Shown here: one piece after another, positions 53,168 through 62,543 of the stretch
Layout: every line of letters starts with the position of its first letter
Position numbering within the stretch: the first letter of the stretch is position 1
NCBI RefSeq assembly: GCF_018130215.1
Contig: NZ_JAFCKQ010000012.1
Span: forward strand, 62,001 to 126,000
Direction: 5' to 3'
Length of the DNA stretch: 64,000 bases
Source of the DNA: Bradyrhizobium jicamae
GTDB lineage: Bacteria; Pseudomonadota; Alphaproteobacteria; Rhizobiales; Xanthobacteraceae
The notes under the pieces: generated by a model
Told to the model about the DNA's origin: nothing
Database searches by the model: none
The model's input: the letters and a program-made list of their open reading frames with translations, nothing else
Position numbers and translations under genes: made by a program

Positions 53168-54346
53168 GTGAGCCGAGGTGCATTTTTCTGGGGTGTGATG
53201 AGCTTGGTTCTGCTGAGTTCAGCAGGGTGCTCGATCATGCCAATGTCGGGCCCGGAAGATCATGTCATCAAGAGCGAGATAACCAGGAGCGGGCCTGAAT
53301 ACGGGCTCGTGAAGCTGACACCCACTGTCGTCGACATCCTGAAGGAATATGGCCCTGGCGCCATCGCTGGTTCATTCCCGGACAATCGACCACCGCCGTC
53401 GATCAAGTTCGGAATTGGCGACGTGGTTGCCGTTTCGATCTTCGAGGCCGCCGCGGGCGGTCTCTTCATTCCTGCCGAGGCCGGCGTGCGCCCGGGCAAC
53501 TTTGTCGCCCTGCCGAACCAGAACGTCGACTCTGCCGGATTCATCACGGTTCCATACGCCGGAGCGATCAAGGCTGCGGGTCGGACGCCGAGCGAGATCC
53601 AGTCGGATATTGTCAAGGCTATCGGCAACCGCGCGATCGAGCCGCAGGTGGTCGTTTCGCTCATCACCCAGAATACGTCTCTGATCAGCGTCCTGGGCGA
53701 AGTCAATGCACCGACGCGCCTGACCGCCAACGCTGCGGGTGAACGCATCATGGATGTGATCTCGCGTGCCGGCGGCATCAAGGGACAGGGATGGGAGACC
53801 TGGGTAACGCTTGAACGCAATGGAAAGCGAGCAACGGTCCCGTTCGGAGCCTTGGTCTACTCTCCGGCGAACAATGTGTGGGTCCATCCAGGCGATACGA
53901 TCTACGTCTATCGCGAGCCCCAGATATTCCTCGCTTTCGGAGCCTCGGGGTCGCAAGGGCAGTTCCCGTTCGACATGTGGAAGATCTCACTGACCCAGGC
54001 CATGGCCAAAGCGGGCGGCCTCCTGGATGCCCAGGCCGAGCCGAGCGGTGTGTATGTCTACCGTCGTGAGCCGCGCGAGCTTGCAGAGCGCCTGGGCGTC
54101 GATTGCTCCAAATACGTTGGGCCGACAGTGCCGATCGTCTACAATGCGGATTTCCGCGATCCGGCTGCCTATTTCCTCGCATCCAAGTTCGACATGCGGG
54201 ACAAGGACGTGGTGTTCGCTGCCAACGCGGCGACGGTCGATACCGCGAAGTTCCTTCAGTTCGTTCGTGTCGTGATCGCGACCGCGAATGACACTGAAGT
54301 TGCGACGCAAAACGCCCAGCTCATCAGGATATATTCTCGCCAGTAG
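53168..54346 (+). CDS. Wza-type outer-membrane polysaccharide export lipoprotein
   Basis: 392 residues from a GTG with GGGGGA at good spacing, which opens straight into a lipoprotein signal peptide with lipobox LSSAGC (C21). An upstream in-frame TTG lacks this. The polysaccharide-export domain starts at about 80 with FGIGDVVAVSIFEA and is followed by SLBB-like repeats (ISVLGEVNAPTRLTANAAGERIMDVI, then a second block). It forms the outer-membrane channel paired with the Wzc kinase encoded at 55582. It is downstream of the second initiating transferase on the same strand. Confidence 0.92.
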   Translation: MSRGAFFWGVMSLVLLSSAGCSIMPMSGPEDHVIKSEITRSGPEYGLVKLTPTVVDILKEYGPGAIAGSFPDNRPPPSIKFGIGDVVAVSIFEAAAGGLFIPAEAGVRPGNFVALPNQNVDSAGFITVPYAGAIKAAGRTPSEIQSDIVKAIGNRAIEPQVVVSLITQNTSLISVLGEVNAPTRLTANAAGERIMDVISRAGGIKGQGWETWVTLERNGKRATVPFGALVYSPANNVWVHPGDTIYVYREPQIFLAFGASGSQGQFPFDMWKISLTQAMAKAGGLLDAQAEPSGVYVYRREPRELAERLGVDCSKYVGPTVPIVYNADFRDPAAYFLASKFDMRDKDVVFAANAATVDTAKFLQFVRVVIATANDTEVATQNAQLIRIYSRQ

Positions 54347-54505
54347 CGCGTCATTTGCTGGTTCGATCCATTCCCGATGAGAAGGTGGCCCAGGTAGAGC
54401 GCGACGGATTGGGCCCAGGGGCCCGGTCCGCGATGGTCACAAACCAGGACTTGCCGAATGGCGACGGAGAGGTGATGTCGATCTCGTCGCAGTGCCGCGG
54501 TGGCA

Positions 54506-54539
54506 GGGGCTCCAAGGGGGGCTCCAAGGGGGGCTCCAA
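54506..54539. repeat. 12-base tandem repeat, three units
   Basis: GGGGCTCCAA (54506-54515), then GGGGGGCTCCAA twice (54516-54527 and 54528-54539), followed by GGCTC. The G-run length varies between units, as expected from slippage. Located between convergent genes, out of any coding frame I accept. Confidence 0.8.
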
Positions 54540-54558
54540 GGCTCAGGGTATCCGCAGT

Positions 54559-54608
54559 TGATCGACTTGTGATCGACCCATGTGATCGACCCATGTGATC
54601 GACCCATG
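54559..54608. repeat. 13-base tandem repeat, three perfect units plus a partial
   Basis: TGATCGACCCATG repeats perfectly at 54570-54582, 54583-54595 and 54596-54608, preceded by a partial TGATCGACTTG (54559-54569). A unit number not divisible by three would be tolerated only outside genes. A likely variable site between strains. Confidence 0.85.
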
Positions 54609-54816
54609 GCCGATGGAACCGCCATCGGTGCACATTGGTCGTTTCCGGGCGTAGCGGTGGCTCCTGGTTGGCGTGCCGCGGTCCCCGGCGGATCACAGCA
54701 TCAGATGGTTTTCGGGGCCGTAGGCCGGCCATTCGAGCGCAGAGAGGCCTTCGGGGAGGGGACCTTGCGCCCTACACCCCGTTCAGCAATCCGGAGCCTA
54801 GTCGCGCGACCTTCAG

Positions 54817-55569
54817 CTAGTTCCTCCAGGGTCTGAACTCGGGAGGTTCGATCCCGGGAATGTCGACCGGCGCATCTGCCGCACGCAAAGAGCGATCGAA
54901 CTGAAGACGGAATTCCAGTCTGACCGTGTCGAGGCCAGCCACGAGCGCCTCACGGTGCCGCCAACCGGCTCCCTTCAGGATTCGCGCCGCGTCCCGGATC
55001 AGCCCCGTTCGCACGATGGACACGAATTCCTTGCGCGCGCGTTCCTGGAGATCGGACGGCAGGACGTCGTAGATTGCGAGCACATAGGGGCTGCGGAGTG
55101 CAATCCAGCCTTCATACGGTGCGAGGCGGTATGACATGCGCAGCTTGTCCAGGTTCTCGCTGACCTGCCCGCCCTGGTTGATCGCGCTCCAGTACGCGAT
55201 GAACCAAAGCAGGCCGTCTGTCGGGACGCAGCCGAGCGCCCGCTGCACCGACTGTCGAAGAGCGTTTAGTCGCACGGCCGCAGCATGGGCATCGAGTGAA
55301 TCGACCTCCGTCTCGTAGAGGCGAAGCCGTATGATCGACGCGGCCCGGATCTCACGCGGATTGCACAGCGTGCGATTTTCTGCCGCCCACAGCGACGTCT
55401 CTGGAACAGGACTCCGTTGAAAAGCGGCGCCCGAGAGAACGGTATTGGCAATCCGGCTGAGCTGAACATCCTGATTTGGGATGGACAGCAGGAACGTGGC
55501 CCAGCCAGCGGCAAATACGGCAAGAAGGATGGTGAACAGCTTGCCGACGGCATTTCCGGCGAGAGCCAT
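54817..55569 (-). CDS. TPR-like helical protein with N-terminal membrane anchor (paralogue B)
   Basis: 250 residues: an N-terminal membrane helix (about 9-28) followed by helical repeats. PTDGLLWFIAYWSAIN, LRMSYRLAPYEGW and LPSDLQERARKEFVSIVRTG align with the corresponding stretch of the protein at 46470. It lies 12 bases downstream of the tyrosine-kinase gene on the same strand, so it is probably translated from the same message and might serve Wzc-dependent export in the periplasm. No catalytic residues. Confidence 0.75.
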   Translation of the reverse strand: MALAGNAVGKLFTILLAVFAAGWATFLLSIPNQDVQLSRIANTVLSGAAFQRSPVPETSLWAAENRTLCNPREIRAASIIRLRLYETEVDSLDAHAAAVRLNALRQSVQRALGCVPTDGLLWFIAYWSAINQGGQVSENLDKLRMSYRLAPYEGWIALRSPYVLAIYDVLPSDLQERARKEFVSIVRTGLIRDAARILKGAGWRHREALVAGLDTVRLEFRLQFDRSLRAADAPVDIPGIEPPEFRPWRN

Positions 55570-55581
55570 CGGCCAGCACGC

Positions 55582-57984
55582 TTAGTCGACGTAGCCGTAG
55601 CGGGTGTAATGCTGGTTGCGGTAATAGCCGGCGCTGTTGGAGTCATAGCGGCTCATGGCCGCAAGGTTCACCTTGTTCAGAACAGCTCCCAGCAAGTGGT
55701 CGCGAACGAGGGGGTTTTCCCTCAGCACGCGCTCGACGACATCGACCTTCGCCTTGGCCCATTCAATGACCAGGATGTAGGAGTCGGCCAGGCTGCCGGT
55801 CGCACGAACATCGATCACTGGCGCCAGCGGACTGAGGTCCAGGATGATACGATCGTACTGCTCGCGGAGTTGTGCGAAGAGCTTCTCCATTTGCGGCGAT
55901 GCCAGGAAGTCGCTCGAGTTCGAAAGGCGCGAAGACACGACGCAGGGCAGGAAATGAAGGTTGGTCTGGGGATCCACCCAGAGCACGTCCTTCAGATCAA
56001 CCTTGCCGAACACGACGTCGATCAATCCCGCTTCCGCTGAGCGCGCAAGGCGATAGGTCAGGCTGGGATTGCGCAGGTCACCGTCGATCAAGAGCGTGCG
56101 CAGTCCGCTTTGCGCCGTCGTTTGGCCCAAGGCCTCGCTGATGGTCGACTTGCCCTCGTTGGGAAGGGCGGAAGTGATGCCGACAACCTTCTGCGGGTTC
56201 CCGAAATTGCTCAGATCGGCTGCGAGTTTGATGGAGCGGAACGACTCCGCGAAACGCGAAAACGGCGAGTTTATCGTGAACCGTCCGACGCTGTTGTTGA
56301 CGTCAAGCAAGCGCTGGCCACGCTCCTTCGGATCAACCTTGCCCGCTGCGGCGCTCCTGCCCTGGCGGTCGGCGCCCACCTCCGCCTGCGGACCTTGCCC
56401 CTTGCGCCTGGCCCACAATGGCAACCGTCTCCTGATGAATCCCAGCGAACTGTTGGTCACGCCGTCCGAATCGAGCCCGACGGCAGGAATTGATGCCAGA
56501 CAGTTGACCTGAAGCAGCCTTTCGACCTGATGAACGGTTCGGAATGCGCGATCCAGCACTTCCAGAAGGAGCGCGACCAGGCCCGCCAGAATGCAACCCG
56601 CGACCACGCCGGCAAGGAGGACCAGAAGCGTCTTGGGAGACGTCTTGGGCGAGGACAACTCTGAGGCCTGCGTGATGACTCGCGCCTCGGTGATCGGGAA
56701 GGATTGCTGCTGCACCGAGACCATGTAGAGCTGAAGGAAGTTGTCGGACAGCGCACGCGCGCTCTGCGCGTTGCTCTCGAGGTCCCTCAGAACGATCTGG
56801 GCCTGGCTCGTGTCGTTCGATACCGCGATCGTGTCATTCAGGCTCTTCTGGCCCGCTTCCTCTCGCGCCTTGGCAATCTCGAGATCGCTCTTGTAGGCCT
56901 CGGCAGTGCGCCGGAGTTCGTCGATAATGGAACGCCGAATCTCCCGCATCTGATTATGCAGATTGACCACGGCAAGGTGGTTCTGGCCGTAGCGGTTGGC
57001 CCAGTCCGATGCGCGTGCCGCATAATCGAGATAGGTCTGACGCAGCTTGGTGATGACCGGATTCGCCATCGAGTCGTTCACGGTTGCAAGGTCGTTCAGG
57101 ATGACCCGCGAGTCGCTCTCGTCGGCGTTGAGGATCGCAGTGATACGCTGCAGCTTGGCCTCCGCCTCTGCGCGCTTGTTGCGGGCCTCGGTCAGGCCGC
57201 TGTTCAGTTCAGCCAGTTGCTGTTCTGTAAGCAGACGGCCGCCAGCATCCACGATGTTGTTCTTGGCCTTGTAGTCGACTACGGCGCGCTCCGCGGCGGA
57301 CGCCTGGGCTCGAAGCTCCTTCAATCGATCCTGAAGCCATACCGCGGCACGCCGCGATGCCTGATATTTCGATTCGAGCGAATCGGTGATGTAATTCTCC
57401 GCGACCGCGTTGGCGATCCGTGCCGCGAGATCTTTTGACGTGGACTGGTAGGCAATCTCGATGATGTAACTGAGGCCCACGCGCTTGATGGTGAGGCCGC
57501 CCTGGATCTTCCAGATGGCGTTTTGCATCAATTCGCGGTCGCTCGGCTTCTCCTGCGGAAAAAGGTCATCGAACAGTCCTGACAGCCCGCTCAGCAGCCC
57601 ATCGTCGGCTCGCATGAATTCGGGTGAGTCGAGGAGATGCAGGTCCTTGATGACGGCTGACGCGATCGTCTCGGATTTCAGCACCTCGACCTGACTGTCC
57701 ACCATGGCGGAATCGATGGGATTGTCGACGGGCGTCTGGCCCTGAGTCTGCAGGCCCTGCATCTTTCGGCTGTCGATCATCAGCACGGCAGTGCCGGTAA
57801 AGCGCTTCGGAGCTACCATCAGGTATGCGCCCACGAGGCCCAGGCAGAGCAGCAGTGTCAGGATCATGGCCGGATATTGCCGGCTGATCAGGCCGATTGC
57901 AGACGTGACGCTATGGTTAAGCGAAGTATGCTCGGCTCCCTGGATCGGTACCGCGGGAGGAGATGAGATTCGTGTCTGAAGCAT
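55582..57984 (-). CDS. Wzc/ExoP-type chain-length regulator and tyrosine autokinase
   Basis: 800 residues. The Wzz domain with two membrane helices (about 40-57 and 470-490) encloses a long periplasmic coiled coil (about 190-440). The cytoplasmic BY-kinase follows: Walker A SALPNEGKSTIS near 605-616, Walker A' LLIDGDLRNPS near 631, Walker B IILDLSPLAPVID near 715, and a Tyr-rich end (about seven Tyr in the last 25 residues, SAGYYRNQHYTRYGY) for autophosphorylation. It pairs with Wza for polymer export and controls chain length. A linker of about 80 residues before the kinase is Arg/Lys-rich. Strongly conserved family. Confidence 0.95.
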   Translation of the reverse strand: MLQTRISSPPAVPIQGAEHTSLNHSVTSAIGLISRQYPAMILTLLLCLGLVGAYLMVAPKRFTGTAVLMIDSRKMQGLQTQGQTPVDNPIDSAMVDSQVEVLKSETIASAVIKDLHLLDSPEFMRADDGLLSGLSGLFDDLFPQEKPSDRELMQNAIWKIQGGLTIKRVGLSYIIEIAYQSTSKDLAARIANAVAENYITDSLESKYQASRRAAVWLQDRLKELRAQASAAERAVVDYKAKNNIVDAGGRLLTEQQLAELNSGLTEARNKRAEAEAKLQRITAILNADESDSRVILNDLATVNDSMANPVITKLRQTYLDYAARASDWANRYGQNHLAVVNLHNQMREIRRSIIDELRRTAEAYKSDLEIAKAREEAGQKSLNDTIAVSNDTSQAQIVLRDLESNAQSARALSDNFLQLYMVSVQQQSFPITEARVITQASELSSPKTSPKTLLVLLAGVVAGCILAGLVALLLEVLDRAFRTVHQVERLLQVNCLASIPAVGLDSDGVTNSSLGFIRRRLPLWARRKGQGPQAEVGADRQGRSAAAGKVDPKERGQRLLDVNNSVGRFTINSPFSRFAESFRSIKLAADLSNFGNPQKVVGITSALPNEGKSTISEALGQTTAQSGLRTLLIDGDLRNPSLTYRLARSAEAGLIDVVFGKVDLKDVLWVDPQTNLHFLPCVVSSRLSNSSDFLASPQMEKLFAQLREQYDRIILDLSPLAPVIDVRATGSLADSYILVIEWAKAKVDVVERVLRENPLVRDHLLGAVLNKVNLAAMSRYDSNSAGYYRNQHYTRYGYVD

Positions 57985-58112
57985 TCGGCACGCCTACCTG
58001 AGTCAATCGAAGCCGCAGCAACGCAAAAGCAAAGCGGCTAACAAAACCAGAGTCTATCCGAGAGACAAATTCGGACAGCCAGATGACAATTCCGTCCGCA
58101 AACGACGACCCG

Positions 58113-58811
58113 CTAACAGGAACGAGAAACCGTGCACACAATGATGGTAATAGGGGTGTTCGTTGTCGTGGTGGCCGGTAGCGAACCGCCGCCGCTTGTG
58201 CTCGAAGTAAAAAAATTTGTCGGTTTATTCGAAACGCTGTTGGCGACAAACGTCTGCAATGGCGAACTGAAACTTGCCGCGCCACCAAGTGGCGTGGTCT
58301 GACCGCCCGAGCCGCCTCCGGAGCCGGTCGTAGCACCCGACAGCGCGACGCTGCGCGTTGGATCGTTGCCGGTCAGCGCAGCATACTGCGCATTGGCGTC
58401 CGTCGAGCCCGTTGCGCCGAGTTCGCCCTGGATCTCCAGCGAGAACGTCAAATCCGTCGTCTTGCAGACGTTTGCCGCCTTCCCGAGACCGGTGCCGATC
58501 GCCTTCTGGATTGCATCGGTCGAGGTTCCCTTGCTCGTGAGATCCTTCAGGATGCCCAGCACGGCCGGCAGCGCCGGCGGGTAGGAGGCGACGAAAGTCT
58601 GTACGTCTGCGGCGATCTCGTCGGCGCTGCGCGGCCCGTTGGGACCATCGAGCAGGGTCGACGGGTTGGTGGTGAAACTCGCTGCCTTCTGGGCCGCATC
58701 GGCATCGTTCACGCAAGCAGCAAACGCGCCTGCCGGGAAGGCAAGCGCCACAGCACAGAACAGGGCCGGGAGGACCACCCTCGATGGCCACAAGCGTTCT
58801 GGACTCTTCAT
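58113..58811 (-). CDS. Exported protein, Thr/Ser/Gly-rich C-terminus
   Basis: 232 residues. Clean signal peptide (about 1-31, ending AFA). A helical N-terminal domain with two Cys (ACVNDADAAQ and NVCKTTD) is followed by a Gly/Ser/Thr-rich stretch and a C-terminus ITIIVCTVSRSC with two further Cys. Located between the kinase and the O-antigen-ligase-like gene on the same strand. A GAGAGG site precedes the ATG. I know no family; possibly a surface or periplasmic EPS accessory. Confidence 0.7.
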   Translation of the reverse strand: MKSPERLWPSRVVLPALFCAVALAFPAGAFAACVNDADAAQKAASFTTNPSTLLDGPNGPRSADEIAADVQTFVASYPPALPAVLGILKDLTSKGTSTDAIQKAIGTGLGKAANVCKTTDLTFSLEIQGELGATGSTDANAQYAALTGNDPTRSVALSGATTGSGGGSGGQTTPLGGAASFSSPLQTFVANSVSNKPTNFFTSSTSGGGSLPATTTTNTPITIIVCTVSRSC

Positions 58812-58916
58812 ACGTTTTCGCCTCTCGCGTGCAGATGCGTGATAGGTACTAATGGCATATTTTTAAATGAAAATTAGGCAAATGTATAGTCGCGCCCGTT
58901 CTCTCCTTGGTCGAGG

Positions 58917-60386
58917 TTAACAGGCTTTGTTAACAGCTTTTCTGCTCGAGCGGGATTGCGCCATCCCCATGCCCAAAATGGGACAAACGGCCAGAGAAAA
59001 GCCGGGAATCTGGAGGGGAAAATCGACCTGAGAGTGAGCGACCGCCAGTAAGCCGATCCAGAACGCGGTCGTCGGCAGCATTGCATCTCGGTTTCGACTC
59101 AGCATGCCACGGCCCAGCACCACGAGAACAGCAAGCCAGGCGATCCCGACAACGAGGGCGAACGGGATACCCATCTCGGCGACAATCTCGAGGGTGGTAT
59201 TGTGGGCTTCTTCCCATACGCCGTATGACGGGACGTCGCCGCTGCGATACGCAGGGAAATTCCACTTGAACGTGCCGAGGCCGGACCCCAGCCACGGATA
59301 GTCGGCGATCATCTTGATGGTCGATTTGTAGGTGGACCAGCGCCCCGGATCGAAGAAGCCTTCTGTGCCAAACCGTTGATTGGCGCGGGGCGAAAGGATC
59401 GTGATCGCGGCGACGACCAGAACTGCTGTGACGATCGGAATGATCCAGAGCAATCCACGCTTACGCAACTCCTCGCGGAAATAGGTCGTCACGGCGCCGG
59501 CAATTGCGAGCAAGGAAAGCACGGATCCTGCGCGAGACCCCGTTAGCATGGTCGTGGAAAGCATCACAAAGCATATCAGCAGGCAAATCATCGTTCGCGG
59601 GGATGCGGCGTTCAACTGCAAGTTGATCCACTCGAGCCAGGGAAGCCGGGAAATTTCCGGGCGCTTGCTTCTCCCGCCGGCAAGCAGAATGATCCAGCCC
59701 AGGGTGGCGGCACCGAAATATGTCGCTGCCACGTTCGGGTTGACGAAAGTCGCCGTCACCGAGTTCAGATAATTGTATTTCTGCTGCCAGAGCACATAGT
59801 TTGGCCAGAAGGCGAGCGCGAGCAACCCATAGACTGCGTACACCAGCGCCGAGCCGAGAAACACCATCAGCAGCATTCGCGCATCATGCCTCTTTCTGCC
59901 GATGAGATATCCGCCGAGCATGGACAGCAGGCACGCAATCTGCGATCCGGCCGAGAAGAAAGGCTGGTTGCGTGCAATCGAGATCGAGCCTTGCAGATGC
60001 TCCCCGAGCAGGGCAGAGGCCTGCGCCCAGATCGGGGGCATCAGGCGGCCGAACGCCGGCGGCTGGCTCAATTGGGCGCCGACGACCACCACCCAGGCGA
60101 GCGAAACGACTGCAAATCCGCACAGGAAGCCCGTATCCTTCGGGCCGAGGGCCGGGACGCTTGCCAGTAGCAGCACCAGGGAAAGCAGCAACACCCACAC
60201 GGCGATGACCCGCGCATCCGTCGAGCCGAAAGGCAGCGGTGCCAACGCGATCACGGCGCACAGGCCAAGCGTCGCCCCGGTCCCGGCATGGCGAAGCGCC
60301 GCTTTCGTGTAGCCGCCGCTCATATCTTCTGGTGGATCGGATCCGCCGCGGAACGATCGAGGTTGCGCGCGGTCGGGAAGCATCAT
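58917..60386 (-). CDS. O-antigen ligase/polymerase (WaaL/Wzy superfamily) membrane protein
   Basis: 489 residues starting at the ATG that overlaps the epimerase stop (TGATG), with AAGGA upstream; the longer open frame is antisense-like read-through inside the epimerase gene. About twelve membrane helices. The large periplasmic loop carries FVNPNVAATYFGAATLG, GSRAGSVLSLLAI, DPGRWSTYKSTIKMIADYPWLGSGLGTF and EEAHNTTLEIVAEMG, where the His is the usual catalytic one of the family. It probably polymerises the EPS repeat unit. Translationally coupled to the epimerase. Confidence 0.9.
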   Translation of the reverse strand: MMLPDRAQPRSFRGGSDPPEDMSGGYTKAALRHAGTGATLGLCAVIALAPLPFGSTDARVIAVWVLLLSLVLLLASVPALGPKDTGFLCGFAVVSLAWVVVVGAQLSQPPAFGRLMPPIWAQASALLGEHLQGSISIARNQPFFSAGSQIACLLSMLGGYLIGRKRHDARMLLMVFLGSALVYAVYGLLALAFWPNYVLWQQKYNYLNSVTATFVNPNVAATYFGAATLGWIILLAGGRSKRPEISRLPWLEWINLQLNAASPRTMICLLICFVMLSTTMLTGSRAGSVLSLLAIAGAVTTYFREELRKRGLLWIIPIVTAVLVVAAITILSPRANQRFGTEGFFDPGRWSTYKSTIKMIADYPWLGSGLGTFKWNFPAYRSGDVPSYGVWEEAHNTTLEIVAEMGIPFALVVGIAWLAVLVVLGRGMLSRNRDAMLPTTAFWIGLLAVAHSQVDFPLQIPGFSLAVCPILGMGMAQSRSSRKAVNKAC

Positions 60387-61366
60387 CAATCGAAGTCCTT
60401 GACGCCCGATTCGCGCTTCCACTCCGCAAGCGAGCTTTCCAAATCGTATGAAAACCTGAAGCCGCTCGCGACCAGCCGCTTCGGCAATATGTTGGTCGAG
60501 AACCACAGCTTCTTCACGCGGTCACGATTGATGCCGGTCTTGATGCCGACGGCATGCAACGCCTCGAAAGGCAGCACCGCGAGATTCATCGACCAGACCG
60601 GAATGGTCAATCGCGGCTGGCTGTAACCAGCGACGCGCGAGAATCCCGTACAGATTTCATTGATCGTGTACCGGTGCTCGAAGCAGAAATTGTAGATGGA
60701 GACACCGGTGGTGTTGCAATCCGACATGTAGAGCATCGAGGACACGAGGTCCTTGACGTAACCGCAGGACTTGATCGTATCCGTACGTCCCGGATAGATG
60801 AACGCGTTTCTCTCCATCATTCGGGACAGGCGTGTGAAATTCCCTCGTTCGTAGAGGCCGTAGATCACGGCCGGACGAACGATGGTGAGCTTGCGCCCGG
60901 CCGCCTCGGATTGCCAAAGCAGCTTGATCTTCTCGGCGGAGAGCTTGGAGCGCCCGTAGGCGCTGACGGGCGCTGGCGTGGCATCCTCGTCCAGCGCCTC
61001 TTCACTCGGCCCGTAGATCGAAATCGAACTGGTGAAGACCACATTTTGCGAACCCGTCTCGTTGGCGAATTTGCAAACGTTCACGGCGCCGAGGATATTC
61101 GTGTAATAGTAGTCGCCGTCAGGATGTCCCGGCGTGACATGGATCGCGGCGAGGTTGAAGATGTCGGCCGGTGCGCCCTTTGCGATGTTCGGATCGATCG
61201 GCTCGCGCACATCGTGTTGCAGATATTCGACGCCCGCTATGGTTGCTCTGGGCTTGCCGATGTCGACCGAGACGACCCGGTTGTACTGATTCGATGCGAC
61301 GAGGCGCGCCGCTAGATGAGTGCCGATAAAGCCGGCACCGCCGAAGATGATGGCTTGCGGAGACAT
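60386..61366 (-). CDS. NAD-dependent sugar epimerase/dehydratase
   Basis: 326 residues, extended SDR. NAD motif IFGGAGFIGTHLA, catalytic Tyr/Lys in SAYGRSKLSAEK, FTSSISIYGPSEEA in the active site and RPAVIYGLYERGNF. Closest in layout to UDP-hexose 4-epimerases or GDP/dTDP-sugar dehydratases; the substrate is open. It is coupled to the Wzy-like gene downstream and 6 bases after the orphan binding-protein gene. Confidence 0.88.
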   Translation of the reverse strand: MSPQAIIFGGAGFIGTHLAARLVASNQYNRVVSVDIGKPRATIAGVEYLQHDVREPIDPNIAKGAPADIFNLAAIHVTPGHPDGDYYYTNILGAVNVCKFANETGSQNVVFTSSISIYGPSEEALDEDATPAPVSAYGRSKLSAEKIKLLWQSEAAGRKLTIVRPAVIYGLYERGNFTRLSRMMERNAFIYPGRTDTIKSCGYVKDLVSSMLYMSDCNTTGVSIYNFCFEHRYTINEICTGFSRVAGYSQPRLTIPVWSMNLAVLPFEALHAVGIKTGINRDRVKKLWFSTNILPKRLVASGFRFSYDLESSLAEWKRESGVKDFD

Positions 61367-61372
61367 TTGCGA

Positions 61373-62449
61373 TCAGGGCTCGATCCGGCTCAGGCTGTTC
61401 GCCTCTCGGCGATACGCCTCTCTCACGACGTCGTAGTTGACGGCACGCGTCAGATCGACGGTATTCTCGATAATGCGGCGCTGCAAGAGTTGCTCCTGTA
61501 AGAGGCGGATCGGCCTTGGATCCAGCTCTCCAAATCTCGTGCCAAACGGACGCAGGAAGCGACGTTGTTCCTCCAGCAGGCGGGTCAGGAGAGGAACAGC
61601 CAGCGGCGTCTCGATCGACTTGGCGATGACGGGAACTGTTCTCTTGTAGTCCGTGTACACCGCAGTCCAGCCGTCGGCGGTGGCAATCAGATATTTCTCG
61701 AGATTGCGCAACCGGTCGAAGGCGCGCTCATTGGCGAAGTAGACCGGACCGGGGGCATGAACGCCGTAGGATTCCGGGCTGAACACCTTGTACTCGATAT
61801 TCAAACGTTCGAGTTCCTGACCATCGATGTCTCGACGACCAAGCAGCACATCTATCTTGCGGTCCAGGAGGTCTTGCAATGCTGTGTCGCTTTCGACGAG
61901 ATGCAGCCTGCTTTGTGCCACCGCGTTCCTGTTGATGAAGTCGTAGAGAATGGCAGCAGTCTCCGGCCCTGAGCGGTAGCCGATTCGCTTTCCCTCGAGA
62001 TCCGTCGGCGTGTACAGCGCTACGTCAGGCATGGTGAAGAATTCCACCGGGCTGACCGCGTAGGATGCTGCGAACGCGACGATCGGAAGCCCCTCGGCAC
62101 GGGCTTTCAGGAATGCCGCGGTCGACGCCAGACCGATAGTGTGTTCGTCGGATGCGACCGCCGATATGGCATCGCCGTCGGTTGACCCCGCAACCAGGCG
62201 GAGCTGCAGGCCTTCGCGCAGGAACAGGCCGTCAGCAATCGCCATGATCGTTCCGGCCGATGTCAGTGAAACGGGACCGCCGAGCTTCAGCGTGTACTGG
62301 ATCGGGACGGCCTTGGCCGTCAACGCTTCGCTTCGGGTCGGTCTCTGTCGCACAAGAATAAGCGCTGCCAGCGTGCTGACGATAACCAATCCCGCGAACA
62401 GCGGCAGGCCTAATCGGAATCTGCGGGAACCTGACCGACTACCCATCAT
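61373..62449 (-). CDS. Membrane-anchored NMT1/THI5-like substrate-binding protein, orphan
   Basis: 358 residues with an uncleaved-looking N-terminal helix (about 11-29) after a basic stretch, then a type II periplasmic-binding fold: KLGGPVSLTSAGTIMAIADGLFLREGLQLRLV, TAAFLKARAEG and DLEGKRIGYRSGPETAA are SsuA/THI5-like. No permease or ATPase gene is nearby. It sits between an exported protein and the epimerase, so it may sense or buffer an EPS-related small molecule instead of feeding a transporter. Confidence 0.78.
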   Translation of the reverse strand: MMGSRSGSRRFRLGLPLFAGLVIVSTLAALILVRQRPTRSEALTAKAVPIQYTLKLGGPVSLTSAGTIMAIADGLFLREGLQLRLVAGSTDGDAISAVASDEHTIGLASTAAFLKARAEGLPIVAFAASYAVSPVEFFTMPDVALYTPTDLEGKRIGYRSGPETAAILYDFINRNAVAQSRLHLVESDTALQDLLDRKIDVLLGRRDIDGQELERLNIEYKVFSPESYGVHAPGPVYFANERAFDRLRNLEKYLIATADGWTAVYTDYKRTVPVIAKSIETPLAVPLLTRLLEEQRRFLRPFGTRFGELDPRPIRLLQEQLLQRRIIENTVDLTRAVNYDVVREAYRREANSLSRIEP

Positions 62450-62543
62450 AAGTTTCTAAATATGTCCTTGGTCTTAAGAGTCGGCGTCAAGAAAATCGTG
62501 CACAAGTTGAGACCAGGAGTACGCCAACGGAACGTCCGGAAAC

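Larger units (their letters stand above)
54347..54816. other. Non-coding gap with two minisatellites
   Basis: About 470 bases between convergent genes. It contains two short tandem arrays (listed separately) and otherwise nothing I recognise. Frames on either strand here are low-complexity products of the repeats. The plus-strand piece at 54355-54561 reads like protein for about 45 residues and may be a relic. Confidence 0.5.

Noticed and set aside
54355..54380. GGTTCGATCC string resembling a tRNA T-loop
   Set aside because: The flanking bases do not pair and no anticodon or acceptor stem can be drawn.
54256..54732. 158-codon minus-strand frame between wza and the TPR-like gene
   Set aside because: Its middle is encoded by the tandem repeats and its end overlaps wza antisense.
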